Part shown: positions 1 through 8,340 of the stretch, in pieces
Numbering within the stretch: position 1 is the first letter of the stretch
Layout of the letters: each line of letters begins with the position of its first letter
Source of the DNA: Allobosea caraganae
Lineage (GTDB): Bacteria; Pseudomonadota; Alphaproteobacteria; Rhizobiales; Beijerinckiaceae
Length of the DNA stretch: 64,000 nucleotides
Assembly: GCF_003351345.1 (NCBI RefSeq)
Contig: NZ_QQTO01000042.1
Location: 62,001-126,000, forward strand
Direction of reading: 5' to 3'
Notes under the pieces: model-generated
Database searches by the model: none
What the model was told of the DNA's origin: nothing
Seen by the model: only the letters and a program-made list of their open reading frames with translations
Translations under genes and position numbers: made by a program

Positions 1-566
1 TCAACAGCGCCCTGCGCATCTCGTTTGCCGCGCCCGATGGCTTCGACCTCGAATCGGCGCGCGACATGGTGATCGGCGTCAGCAGCAACAACGCCCAGGC
101 CCTGCGCTTCGATTCCGTCACGCTCAAGCCCGGCCAGACGCTCGAATCCTATGTCGCCTCCGGCTGGATCGACGGCGTCACCACCGGCCCGGTCGAGACG
201 CTCGAGGTCGGCGGCCAGCCGGCGGTGCTCGCCAGCGGCAAGGGCACCGACTGGACCTTCCGCCTCGCCGCGATCCAGGCCGGCTCGCGGGTCTACCGCT
301 TCATCCTCGCGGCGCGCGGCGCGGCCGATCCCGAGCGGCCGATGCGCGCCGTGCTCGACAGCTTCCGCACCCTGACCGCGGCTGAGGCGCAGGCGACGCG
401 GCCGCTGCAGCTGCGCCTCGTCGCCGCCGACGGCGACAACCTCGCCTCGCTCGCCGGGCGCATGGCCGTGCAGGACCGCCCGGTGGAGCTCTTCCTGCTG
501 CTCAACGGCCTCGAGCGGGGCAGCAAGCTGACGCCGGGCCAGCGCTACAAGATCGTCACGGAGTAG
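1..566 (+). CDS. M48-family metalloprotease, C-terminal part (5' truncated by window)
   Basis: The reading frame is open from base 3 and stops at 564-566, so only about the last 187 residues are present. The zinc-binding HEXXH domain lies outside the window. What is visible matches the C-terminal module of periplasmic M48/Ste24-like proteases of Rhizobiales: a 'FxAPxGFxL' start, a conserved 'SRVYRFI' strand, and a LysM-like end (GDNLASLAGRM ... ELFLLLNGL ... LTPGQRYKIV) of the kind that helps bind the envelope or peptidoglycan. The family assignment rests on the C-terminal domain only. A palindromic repeat begins a few bases after the stop codon. Confidence 0.72.
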   Translation, partial: NSALRISFAAPDGFDLESARDMVIGVSSNNAQALRFDSVTLKPGQTLESYVASGWIDGVTTGPVETLEVGGQPAVLASGKGTDWTFRLAAIQAGSRVYRFILAARGAADPERPMRAVLDSFRTLTAAEAQATRPLQLRLVAADGDNLASLAGRMAVQDRPVELFLLLNGLERGSKLTPGQRYKIVTE

Positions 567-572
567 CGGGCC

Positions 573-640
573 TCAGAGGCCGCTTGAGAATTCGCTGGCG
601 TCAGCCGGCCGCGCCAATAGAATTATCAAACGAGCTCTCA
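573..640. repeat. Palindromic repeat, family R4 (short copy)
   Basis: An imperfect palindrome of about 68 bp. Its ends (TCAGAGGCCGCTTGAGAATT and the complement of the ATTATCAAACGAGCTCTCA end) pair, and the centre is GCTGGCG...CGCCAATAG. The core resembles the repeats at 47882-48031 and 59893-59966, which share the GGCCGCGCCARTAGAA box. It lies between two codirectional genes and has no coding potential of its own. Confidence 0.6.
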
Positions 641-721
641 CGGCTTCCTGACTCCCCTTTGGCTGATGGCTGCGCTTTACTGCCGGCGCCGGCGCTCGCC
701 GGCCCTCGCAGGGAGATTGCC

Positions 722-1591
722 ATGGCCCTCGATCGCCGCATCGTCGAACTCTACGACGAATACACCCATAGGCCGCTCGACCGCCGCGTCTTCATGAACC
801 GCCTGCTCGCGATCGCCGGCACGGCCACGGCGGCGGAAGCCGCGCTCGCCCTGCTCGAACCGAACTACGCCCACGCCCAGCAAGTCGCGGCGGACGATGC
901 CAGGCTGAGCGCGAGCCGTCTCGACGAGATCGTCGGCGGAGTCAGGCTGAAGGGCTATCTGGTGGTGCCCAAGACTGCGGCCAGGCGCGGCGGCGTGCTG
1001 GTGATCCATGAGAATCGCGGGCTCAACCCGCATATCGAAGATCTGACGCGCCGGATGGCGCTCGCCGGCTTCACCGCGCTCGGGCTCGACTTCCTGACGC
1101 CGCTCGGCGGCACCCCGGCCGATCCCGACGCCGCCCGCGCGCTCTTCCCGCAACTCCCGGCGGAGCAGGTCGTGGCGCAGGGTCGCGCCGCGCTGGCCTT
1201 CCTCGCGGCCCGGCCCGACGCGACCGGCAAGACCGGCGCGATCGGCTTCTGCTGGGGCGGCGGCGCGGTCAACGACCTCGCGGTCTCAGCGCCCGAGCTG
1301 GCGGCCGGCGTCGTCTTCTACGGCCGCTCGCCCGATCTTGCCCTGGTGCCGCAGATCAAGGCGCGGCTGCTGATCCAGCACGCCGCGCGCGACACGCGCC
1401 TCGTTCAGCAGGTGCCGGATTACGAGAAGGCGCTGAAGGCCGCCGGCATCCGCCACGAGATCATCATCTACCCGGATGTCGACCACGCCTTCCTGAACGA
1501 CACCAGCGCCGAGCGCTACAACGCCGCCGCGGCCAAGCAGGCCTGGGAACGCTCGCTCGCCTGCCTCGCCGCGGAGACAGGCGCGGTCTGA
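722..1591 (+). CDS. Dienelactone hydrolase family protein
   Basis: A 289-residue alpha/beta hydrolase of the dienelactone hydrolase (carboxymethylenebutenolidase-like) family, which cleaves lactone or ester bonds. The catalytic triad is visible: Cys177 in GFCWGGG, Asp224 in HAARD and His255 in DVDHAF, with the HENRG motif at 96-100 that shapes the active site. A paired Arg (21-22) before a hydrophobic Ala-rich stretch and an A-x-A-Q site near 49-53 suggests Tat export. The ATG at 722 is preferred over a more upstream in-frame codon because it has GGGAGA just upstream, whereas the extension runs through a repeat. The substrate cannot be told from sequence. Confidence 0.88.
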   Translation: MALDRRIVELYDEYTHRPLDRRVFMNRLLAIAGTATAAEAALALLEPNYAHAQQVAADDARLSASRLDEIVGGVRLKGYLVVPKTAARRGGVLVIHENRGLNPHIEDLTRRMALAGFTALGLDFLTPLGGTPADPDAARALFPQLPAEQVVAQGRAALAFLAARPDATGKTGAIGFCWGGGAVNDLAVSAPELAAGVVFYGRSPDLALVPQIKARLLIQHAARDTRLVQQVPDYEKALKAAGIRHEIIIYPDVDHAFLNDTSAERYNAAAAKQAWERSLACLAAETGAV

Positions 1592-1600
1592 GCGGTCAAC

Positions 1601-1628
1601 AAAAAACCCGGCGGTCGCCCGCCGGGTT
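1601..1628 (-). terminator. Rho-independent terminator of carD
   Basis: A perfect 10-bp stem (1605-1614 with 1619-1628, AACCCGGCGG) closes a TCGC loop. On the minus strand it is followed by a run of six T, so it ends the leftward carD transcript. It sits between the converging dienelactone hydrolase and carD genes and may also slow rightward transcription. Confidence 0.88.
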
Positions 1629-1654
1629 CTCGACTTCGCAATGTGGAGGAGGCC

Positions 1655-2260
1655 TCAGGCCGCCTCTTCCTGCATATCGTCGTTGTCGCTTTCGAGATCG
1701 GCATCCGCCTCGGCCTCGGCTTCCGAGCCCTTGGCGGCGCGGCGCGGCGACTTGGCGAGCTGGCCTTCGATCTTCTTCAGGGCTTCCGTCTCGGTGACGT
1801 CGTCGACGACCGCGATCTCGCGGGTCATGCGGTCGACAGCCGCCTCGTAGAGCTGGCGCTCGGAATAGGACTGCTCCGGCTGCGCCTCGGACCGATAGAG
1901 ATCGCGGACCACCTCGGCGATGGCGACGAGATCGCCCGAGTTGATCTTCGCCTCGTATTCCTGGGCGCGGCGCGACCACATCGTGCGCTTGATCCGGGCG
2001 CGGCCGGTCAGCGTGGTCAGGGCCTTGGTGACCTGCTCGGCATCGGCGAGCTTGCGCAGGCCGACGCTGGCGGCCTTGGCGGTCGGCACGCGCAGGGTCA
2101 TCTTGTCCTTGGCGAAGCTGACGACGAAGAGCTCGAGTTTGAAGCCAGCGACTTCCTGCTCTTCGATGGCCGTGATCTGGCCAACGCCATGGGACGGGTA
2201 GACGACGAACTCGCCCGTCTTGAACCCAAGGCGCACAACAGCTTTCTTCACAGTGGACAT
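1655..2260 (-). CDS. carD: CarD/CdnL-family transcriptional regulator
   Basis: 201 residues. The N-terminal RNA-polymerase-interaction domain (about 10-70, FKTGEFVVYPSHGVGQI, KLELFVVSF) binds the beta subunit, and the helical C-terminal domain contacts the upstream edge of the transcription bubble. CarD stabilises open complexes, especially at rRNA promoters. The last 35 residues are an acidic, Ala/Glu/Asp-rich tail, longer than in minimal CarD proteins. The ATG at 2260 follows CAGGAG at good spacing; an in-frame extension to 2443 has no family similarity and is rejected. A strong terminator follows the stop codon. The order fdxA-carD is usual in Rhizobiales. Confidence 0.93.
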   Translation of the reverse strand: MSTVKKAVVRLGFKTGEFVVYPSHGVGQITAIEEQEVAGFKLELFVVSFAKDKMTLRVPTAKAASVGLRKLADAEQVTKALTTLTGRARIKRTMWSRRAQEYEAKINSGDLVAIAEVVRDLYRSEAQPEQSYSERQLYEAAVDRMTREIAVVDDVTETEALKKIEGQLAKSPRRAAKGSEAEAEADADLESDNDDMQEEAA

Positions 2261-2723
2261 GCCGTTACGACTCCTGATTGGCCCGCTTGGCGCGAGCCCG
2301 CAATTGTCAGCCCCCGGCCGGATGACCGAAGACACTCTGCCTGATGCGATACGGACCTGACCCTTCGGTCTCGATCCCGGCGCCTCACGCTCCCTCAGCC
2401 GACAGCTTCTTGCTAACCACCCGACACAGAAAACACCTCGCACCGGCGTTCGGCCGGTCGCTCATGATCCGTATCGAAGGGGGCGCCCCGTTATGAAAAA
2501 CCTCGCAGGGGCAAGCGGAATGAAATTCGACTGTGTTGTTCTTCTAACACAAAAAACACGCCGAATCAAAGGTAAACGCGGCATTACACCAGGGCTGCTT
2601 GCCGCAGGGCCGGTTTGGTTAACGCGCTAACCGCATGCCGATGCGGCAGATTTGCCGGGTCGGAGGCTGCATTTCGACCTCTCTGACGCCGGGTAACATC
2701 AGGCCGTCGCGGCGACGGAAGGC
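2261..2723. other. carD-fdxA intergenic region with long carD leader
   Basis: 463 bp without a convincing gene. It holds a candidate leftward promoter at 2541-2569, which would give carD an untranslated leader of about 270 nt. An inverted repeat TGTGTT-N8-AACACA (2532-2551) overlaps the -10 box, and a near-palindrome GGTTAACGCGCTAACC lies near 2617-2632. A GC-rich inverted pair at 2703-2717 just after the fdxA stop lacks a T tract, so no clear fdxA terminator was found. Confidence 0.45.
2541..2569 (-). promoter_or_regulatory. Candidate sigma-70 promoter for carD
   Basis: Read on the minus strand: TTGATT (2569-2564), a 17-bp spacer and TAGAAG (2546-2541). The -10 box lies inside the inverted repeat TGTGTT-N8-AACACA, which could be an operator. 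The match is moderate and no start site is known. Confidence 0.4.
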
Positions 2724-3059
2724 TCAGTCGCCCTCGCCCGGTTCCGGCGACAGCATGTCGAGCTTGCCGGCGACGCCGTCGAACGCCTTCGCGTCGGCCG
2801 GAGCCTCTTTCTTCTGGGTGATGTTGGGCCAGCTCGACGCGAACTTGGCATTGAGCTGCAACCAGCTCTCGAGGCCCGGCTCGGTGTCGGGCTTGATCGC
2901 CTCGGCCGGGCATTCCGGCTCGCAGACGCCGCAATCGATGCACTCGTCGGGATGGATGACGAGCATGTTCTCGCCTTCGTAGAAGCAGTCGACCGGACAG
3001 ACCTCGACACAGTCCATGTACTTGCACTTGATGCAGTTTTCGGTGACCACATAGGTCAT
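2724..3059 (-). CDS. fdxA: 7Fe ferredoxin FdxA
   Basis: A 111-residue soluble ferredoxin with one [3Fe-4S] and one [4Fe-4S] cluster. The ligand pattern is complete: Cys9, Cys17 and Cys50 for the 3Fe cluster and Cys21, Cys40, Cys43 and Cys46 for the 4Fe cluster, by analogy with Azotobacter FdI. The C-terminal half (55-111) is the extended tail typical of this family in Alphaproteobacteria. It acts as a cytoplasmic low-potential electron carrier. The start ATG follows AAGGACTGG. The region upstream carries an AT-rich palindrome (3161-3175). Confidence 0.95.
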   Translation of the reverse strand: MTYVVTENCIKCKYMDCVEVCPVDCFYEGENMLVIHPDECIDCGVCEPECPAEAIKPDTEPGLESWLQLNAKFASSWPNITQKKEAPADAKAFDGVAGKLDMLSPEPGEGD

Positions 3060-3160
3060 GTCGCCAGTCCTTCCAGGTCGGCTCCATCGGTCATGAGGAC
3101 CGCGAAGCCGGGTGTTTCAAGGCCGATACCAGGGCCGCCACAGGAAGAAAAATCTCTTCC

Positions 3161-3175
3161 CTTATTTAGAATAAG
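3161..3175. promoter_or_regulatory. AT-rich palindrome upstream of fdxA
   Basis: CTTATT-TAG-AATAAG, a 6-bp inverted repeat with a 3-bp centre, lies about 100 bp upstream of the fdxA start in an AT-rich patch that stands out from the GC-rich surroundings. It could be an operator or part of the fdxA promoter; the regulator is not identifiable from sequence. Confidence 0.3.
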
Positions 3176-3234
3176 AAAATCCTTTTACGCGCCGAAACCC
3201 TGCTTGCCACAGCGCTTCCAGCGAGTTCCGCGCT

Positions 3235-3546
3235 CTATCCGGTCGGCTCGTCATCCGCAAGCGGCGCATCGCCGCGCGCGCCCTCGTCGAGGCGCTCGTA
3301 GAGCAGCCGCGCCTCCTCATAGGGGCCGCGCCGCTCGCCCAGCGCCACGAGCCGCACCACCACCGTCGCATGCGGCAGGGCGAGCGTCAGCACGTCGCCG
3401 AGCTTCAGGCCATGGGCGGCATTCTCGACCCGCCGCCCGGCGACACGGACATGGCCGTCATCGACCAGACGCACAGCAGCGGAGCGCGTCTTCGCGAAGC
3501 GCGCGAACCAGAGCCATTTGTCGAGGCGCTGACGATCGTCCCGCAA
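3235..3546 (-). CDS. S4-domain RNA-binding protein (Hsp15-like)
   Basis: 103 residues. The S4 RNA-binding fold fills positions 6-55 (QRLDKWLWFARFAKTRSAA, then VRVAGRRV). This resembles HslR/Hsp15, which in E. coli binds stalled 50S subunits carrying peptidyl-tRNA; the role here is by homology. The start appears to be TTG at 3546, preceded by GAGAGGCGG; no ATG gives the complete S4 domain. It lies 15 bp downstream of the helicase gene and is probably cotranscribed with it. Confidence 0.85.
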   Translation of the reverse strand: MRDDRQRLDKWLWFARFAKTRSAAVRLVDDGHVRVAGRRVENAAHGLKLGDVLTLALPHATVVVRLVALGERRGPYEEARLLYERLDEGARGDAPLADDEPTG

Positions 3547-3561
3547 AAGCCGCCTCTCAGA

Positions 3562-6500
3562 TCAACGCTTGCCTTCGAGCTGCGCTTTCAACGCCGCGAG
3601 CTTGGCGAAAGGTGAATCCGGATCGGGCTCGCGCTCGGCCGGGCGCGGCTTGGCCGGCTGCTGGAAGCGCTCGCCGCGCTCCTCGCGGCGCGGTCCCCGC
3701 TGGCCGTCGCGGTCGCGCTTGAAGTCCGGGCGCGGCCCGCGGTTCTGCTGGTCGGGGCGGCCATTGCGCTGCGGCCGGTCTTGCTGCGGCCGATCCTGCC
3801 GCGGCTGGTCCTGCCGAGGTGGCCGCTCCTGCTGCGCTGGCCGCTCCTGGGCGGCAACGGCGGGCTGCACCTCTCCTGGCACGGCTGCGGGCCGATCGCG
3901 CCGGCGCTCGTCGGGACGCGGGCCACGGTTCGGACGGTCGCCGCGCTCACCGCGGTTGAAGCCCGGCTGACGCTCGCCAGGCGGGCCGTCGCGCCGGCCA
4001 CGATTGGCCTGGTCGGGCCTGCGCCCGCCGCCCTGGTGGCGATGCGGCCGCCAGATCTCGATCTGCTCCGGCTCGGCCGGGGCAGCAGCCTCCTCCGCAG
4101 CGGTGACAGCCTCGGCCTCGGCCACCGGCTGGGCCTCGTCGGCGACGGCCTCCGCCGTAGCGGCAGGAGCCTCGTCCGCGACGGGTGGCAGCGCCTCCAC
4201 AGCCACCTCGGCAGCGGCTTCGCCCTCGGCCGGCGGCAAGGCCGACATCATGTCGGCCGGCACCGGCTGCGGAATCTGAACCAGTTCGGCTTCGGTCAGG
4301 ATCGGCACGTCGGCCGTCTCCGGCGCAGCCGCATCGGCAAGCACTGGCGCGGCATCCTCCGCGGTAGCCGGCACCTCGGCCTCGGCAGCGACGCTCTCGC
4401 CGGCGGCTTCAGCGGCTTCCGCAGCAGCGGCGGCTTCAGGCGCTTGCGCCTCGTCGGCAGCAGCCTCGGCACTCGCCGGAGCCTCGCCATCGGAAGCCGG
4501 CGCAGCAGCCTCGACAACCTTCACCGGCTCGGTCGCGGCCGGAGGCGGTGCCAGCGCCACGGTGATCGCCGGGCCCGCACGCTTGACCGAGACATAGCCG
4601 AGCGAACGCAGGATCGAGGCGAAATCCTCGCCGGCGCAGCCGACGAGCGAGGTCATCGCGCCGGTGACGACGAAGCCGTCCTGATCGGCCGTGCCGGCCG
4701 GCGGCTGGCCCTGGGTGACGCCGGGACGATAGGCGATGGCCGGGCGGATCAGGTCCGCGAGCCGCTCCAGGATGTCGACGCGCACGGCGCGCTCACCGCA
4801 GACGCGGTAGCCGGCGGCGCGGTAGAGCCCCTTGGGAACCGCCTTGTCGACGCCGAAGGAGGTGCGGCCGGAGGCGGCGAGATGGGCGATGTCGTCGAGC
4901 CCGGCCTGATCGGGCCCGCCATGCTTCAGCGTCCAGAGCTGGGCCGCGAGCGCGCGCGGCGCCGGCTTCAGCAGGGCGGGAACGTAGAGGTGGAAGGCGC
5001 CGAAGCGGACGCCGAGCTGGCGCAAGGCGGCACGCCCCTCCTGGTCGAGCGCCTTCATCTCCTCGCCGACCTTGGCGCGTTCGAGCACGCCGAGCGCCTC
5101 GGCCGCCTGATAGGCGATGCCCCGCGCGATGCCGGTCAGGCTCTCGGCATTCTCGAGCAGTTGCAGCGGCCCGAGCAGGCGGGTGATGTGATTCTTCAGC
5201 CAGAGCGTCAGGCGGGCCTCGACCTGCTCGCGCGCCGGCCCGGTCAGGTGCTCCTCGACCAGCAGGCGCAGGCGCGGCTCCAGCGCCTTCTCGCCCGCGG
5301 TCAGGCGCGCCACCGGCTCGCCGATCCAGCGGATCAACCCGTCATGCGACAGCACGAAGGCGTCGTCGCCGGCGAGCACGACGCGCGCGGCGCGCGCCTC
5401 GATCTCGCTGGCGAGCGCCTTCAGCGCAGCCATGTTCAAGGCCTTCGCCTCGGGCCCGCCGGCTTTCGGGTCCGCCGTGAAGCGAAACCCCTGCAGCATC
5501 CCGACATGCTGTCCCTCGACGAGCACATCGCCCGTCGTGGTGACCTCAGCCTCCAACATCGCATTCTCCCGCAAACGACGCATCAACACGCTCGTGCGCC
5601 GATCAACGAAACGGCTGGCGAGCCTCTCGTGCAAAGCGTCCGACAGCTTGTCCTCTACAAGACGCGCCACCCCCTGCCAATGCTCTGGATCAGGTAACCA
5701 GTCGGGACGGTTCGCCACGAAGGTCCAGGTCCGCACCTGCGCGATGCGCGCCGAGAGCGTATCGATCTCGCCATCGGTGCGATCCAGCGCGTTGAGCTGG
5801 GTGCTGTACCAGTCCGGATCGAGCCGGCCGCGGCGCATCAGGCTCAGGTAAAGCGTCGTCGCGAGCTCGGCATGCTGCATCGGCGCGATCTTGCGATAAT
5901 CCGGCAGGCCGCAGACCTCCCAGAGCCGCTCGACCGCCGGGCGGCCATGCGCCAGCGCCTTGATCTCCGGGTCGCGCGCCAGAATCTCCAGCGTCGTCAT
6001 GTCCTCGGCGATCAGCGCCCGCGTCAGCCCGGCCTCGGAGGGCAGCAGGTTCAGCGTATCGAGCAGCCCCTCGACCGAGCGCTGGTCGAGATCGGAATTG
6101 CGCCATTGCAGCTGGCGGATCGGCTCGAAGCGATGGTCCTCGATGCGCTCGACCAGCTCCTGATCGAACGGCTCACAGCGCCCGGTCGTGCCGAAGGTGC
6201 CGTCGCGGACATGCCGGCCGGCGCGCCCGGCGATCTGGCCGAACTCGGCCGGGTGCAGCTTGCGGAAATGGTGGCCGTCATACTTGCTGTCGGCGGCGAA
6301 GGCGATGTGGTCGACGTCGAGGTTGAGCCCCATGCCGATCGCGTCGGTGGCGACGAGGTAGTCGACGTCGCCGGACTGGTAGATCTCGACCTGCGCATTT
6401 CGCGTGCGCGGGCTGAGCGCGCCAAGCACCACCGCCGCCCCGCCCTTCTGCCGGCGGATCAGCTCGGCGATGGCGTAGACCTCCTCGACCGAGAAGGCGA

Positions 6501-7140
6501 CGATGGCGGTGCGCCGCGGCAGCCGCGTGATCTTGCGGTCGCCGGCGAAGGTGAGCTGCGACAGGCGCGGGCGCGTCACCACGTTGACGCCGGGAATGAG
6601 CTGCTCGATCACCGGCTTCATCGTGCCGGCGCCGATCAGCATGGTCTCGGCCCGGCCGCGCCGGTTGAGCAGGCGGTCGGTGAAGACATGGCCGCGGTCG
6701 AGATCGGAGGCGAGCTGGATCTCGTCAATCGCGACGAAGTCGACCTCCAGGTCGCGCGGCATCGCCTCAACCGTGCAGACCCAGAAGCGCGGCCGCTCCG
6801 GCTTGATCTTCTCCTCGCCGGTGACGAGCGCGACCGCGTCGGCCCCGACCTTCTCGACGACGCGGCCATAGACCTCGCGCGCCAGCAGGCGCAGCGGCAG
6901 GCCGATCATGCCCGTCGGATGCGCGATCATGCGCTCGATCGCCAGATGCGTCTTGCCGGTATTGGTGGGGCCTAGGACCGCCACGACGCCGCGCGAACGC
7001 ACCGAGGGCGGGAGGGAACGGGATGAAATCAAGTCGCGACCGATCGTGACATTCCTGCCGCTGCCGGACACCTGACGGCATCCGCCATGACGCAAGGAGA
7101 GTTTTGAACTAAGCGGCGGAACGAGTCCTGAACGAAGCAA
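3562..7140 (-). CDS. Suv3-like ATP-dependent RNA helicase with long disordered tail
   Basis: About 1190 residues. The first 650 form a superfamily-2 helicase related to mitochondrial Suv3: Walker A GPTNTGKT (57-64), DEIQ (motif II, about 135), an SPRTRN segment, and QIAGRAGRH (motif VI, about 306). From about 860 the protein turns into Ala/Glu/Pro-rich sequence and, after about 1050, an Arg/Gly/Pro/Gln-rich segment, typical of an RNA-binding disordered tail. It probably unwinds structured RNA for turnover or ribosome-related processing. The start is uncertain: the frame opens at TTG 7140, with a GTG at 7071 and other non-ATG codons before the core begins near residue 50. No ATG precedes the core. 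Confidence 0.88.
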   Translation of the reverse strand: MLRSGLVPPLSSKLSLRHGGCRQVSGSGRNVTIGRDLISSRSLPPSVRSRGVVAVLGPTNTGKTHLAIERMIAHPTGMIGLPLRLLAREVYGRVVEKVGADAVALVTGEEKIKPERPRFWVCTVEAMPRDLEVDFVAIDEIQLASDLDRGHVFTDRLLNRRGRAETMLIGAGTMKPVIEQLIPGVNVVTRPRLSQLTFAGDRKITRLPRRTAIVAFSVEEVYAIAELIRRQKGGAAVVLGALSPRTRNAQVEIYQSGDVDYLVATDAIGMGLNLDVDHIAFAADSKYDGHHFRKLHPAEFGQIAGRAGRHVRDGTFGTTGRCEPFDQELVERIEDHRFEPIRQLQWRNSDLDQRSVEGLLDTLNLLPSEAGLTRALIAEDMTTLEILARDPEIKALAHGRPAVERLWEVCGLPDYRKIAPMQHAELATTLYLSLMRRGRLDPDWYSTQLNALDRTDGEIDTLSARIAQVRTWTFVANRPDWLPDPEHWQGVARLVEDKLSDALHERLASRFVDRRTSVLMRRLRENAMLEAEVTTTGDVLVEGQHVGMLQGFRFTADPKAGGPEAKALNMAALKALASEIEARAARVVLAGDDAFVLSHDGLIRWIGEPVARLTAGEKALEPRLRLLVEEHLTGPAREQVEARLTLWLKNHITRLLGPLQLLENAESLTGIARGIAYQAAEALGVLERAKVGEEMKALDQEGRAALRQLGVRFGAFHLYVPALLKPAPRALAAQLWTLKHGGPDQAGLDDIAHLAASGRTSFGVDKAVPKGLYRAAGYRVCGERAVRVDILERLADLIRPAIAYRPGVTQGQPPAGTADQDGFVVTGAMTSLVGCAGEDFASILRSLGYVSVKRAGPAITVALAPPPAATEPVKVVEAAAPASDGEAPASAEAAADEAQAPEAAAAAEAAEAAGESVAAEAEVPATAEDAAPVLADAAAPETADVPILTEAELVQIPQPVPADMMSALPPAEGEAAAEVAVEALPPVADEAPAATAEAVADEAQPVAEAEAVTAAEEAAAPAEPEQIEIWRPHRHQGGGRRPDQANRGRRDGPPGERQPGFNRGERGDRPNRGPRPDERRRDRPAAVPGEVQPAVAAQERPAQQERPPRQDQPRQDRPQQDRPQRNGRPDQQNRGPRPDFKRDRDGQRGPRREERGERFQQPAKPRPAEREPDPDSPFAKLAALKAQLEGKR

Positions 7141-7509
7141 GCCCGAATCGCTGACTCCGGCAGAATCGGGATTCGTTCACGGCGAGATGTCGCGGCATCG
7201 GCCGCGAACACCACCATATCTGGAATCGGGACACCGGCATGATTCCGCCTTTGTTCGCGAAGGCGCTGGCAGCGCAGGGCTGCCGCTCCGCGTCCTATCT
7301 AAGCATGTCCTGCGACGAAACGAGAGGGGGCAGCGTCATCCCGTGCGCGCCGCGGCGCGCAGTGCCGCTGCGCAGACACGGGACCGTCCTCAGGAAAGGT
7401 CGCCTTATCCGGAACGGCTCAGGGTAGAGCGCCTTCTCGTCATGCGATCCCGCATCTGCGCCCGGCACTTCGCGCCGCAGCGCGTGCGGGATGACGCCCA
7501 GTGCGGCCC
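7141..7509. other. Intergenic region between helicase and DUF3108 gene
   Basis: 369 bp. About half is the long inverted-repeat element at 7335-7495. The remainder (7141-7334) should contain the helicase leader and promoter, but no confident boxes were found. Rightward frames across it have no recognisable protein similarity. Confidence 0.4.
7335..7495. repeat. 161-bp element with ~50-bp imperfect inverted arms (GTCATCCCG ends)
   Basis: It begins GTCATCCCG and ends CGGGATGAC. The two arms of about 50 bp pair with roughly 80% identity (e.g. GCGGCGCGCAGTGCCG against the complement of CGGCACTTCGCGCCGC), around a central stretch of about 60 bp. The GTCATCCCG termini are shared with the 105-bp repeats at 37855 and 59757, but the interior differs. 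It looks like a non-coding MITE- or REP-like repeat. Confidence 0.65.
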
Positions 7510-8340
7510 CTACCGCTTGGCGCTCGCCGTCGTGCCGGGATCGACCTTGAAGCTCGACGCCTCGATCACCGCCGTGCCGATCATCGTCTTCACCGAGATG
7601 CGCACCGGCACCATCATGTTGGTGCCCGCGACCGGCGCGAGCCAGGCGCTGATGTCCTTGTTCTCGCGCATGAACTTGGTGCTTGGGCGCAGTTCCCGAT
7701 GCCCGGCGATCGGCACGTAGCGCGCCTGGCAGACCGCGACCGGGCCGCTATAGCCTTCGAGCTGGACCTGCTTCGAGCCGGCATAGCTCAGCTTGATGTC
7801 GTAGCGCGCCGCGCCGTCGAAGATCGGCAGCGTCCGGTTGCAGGCCGCAGCCCCGGTGCCGCCCTTGCCGTCGCCCGGCATCAGGAAGGCGCTGATCGGA
7901 TCGACGATGTTGCGCTTGTGGCTGTCGTTGAGCGGCACGCGGTCGGGCTTGGCGTCGATCGGCGGCTCGACATCGACGGCCTGCACGGCATTGCCGTCAA
8001 GCGCCATGCGCACGGTGCGGCTCTCGCTGGAGCTTGCCGAGGTCACCGCGAAGGTCGAGGGCGAGAGCCGGCTGCCGTTGAGGTTGCCGGTGGCGGCGCC
8101 CGAGCCGCGCCCGCCGGTGAAGCCGCCGACGAGGCCGGTCAGCTTGGCGACCATGTCGATCTTGTAGCTGCCCGAATCGATGCCGCCCACGAGGTTGGCG
8201 GTGCCGAGCGTCATGCCGAGCAGCGAGATCTCGTATTTCGCGTCGAGCGAGGCGGCGGAGGCAGGGGCGGCGAAACCTGCGGCGAGAACGAGCGCGGCGA
8301 GGCCAAGTCCGGCCAGGGACGGCACGATGGCGGGCTTCAT
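7510..8340 (-). CDS. DUF3108 domain-containing exported protein
   Basis: 276 residues with an N-terminal signal peptide (hydrophobic 7-25, cleavage likely after ASA at about 29). The mature part matches DUF3108, a beta-rich periplasmic family found in Proteobacteria: YEISLLGMTLGTANL near the start and DIKLSYAGSKQVQLEGY in the middle. The function is unknown; the fold resembles lipoprotein-carrier-like envelope proteins. The ATG at 8340 follows GGAGGAGC. Its position between the helicase and rpmB is a common Rhizobiales arrangement. Confidence 0.85.
   Translation of the reverse strand: MKPAIVPSLAGLGLAALVLAAGFAAPASAASLDAKYEISLLGMTLGTANLVGGIDSGSYKIDMVAKLTGLVGGFTGGRGSGAATGNLNGSRLSPSTFAVTSASSSESRTVRMALDGNAVQAVDVEPPIDAKPDRVPLNDSHKRNIVDPISAFLMPGDGKGGTGAAACNRTLPIFDGAARYDIKLSYAGSKQVQLEGYSGPVAVCQARYVPIAGHRELRPSTKFMRENKDISAWLAPVAGTNMMVPVRISVKTMIGTAVIEASSFKVDPGTTASAKR

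Noticed and set aside
3781-6975. Long plus-strand open frames (638 and 367 codons) opposite the helicase
   Set aside because: They are antisense to a well-conserved helicase, rich in Arg/Gly/Leu with no recognisable domain; such frames are expected in GC-rich DNA from the codon bias of the real gene.
7187-7720. Plus-strand open frame over the 161-bp repeat and the end of the DUF3108 gene
   Set aside because: It runs through an inverted repeat and then antisense to DUF3108; no homology.
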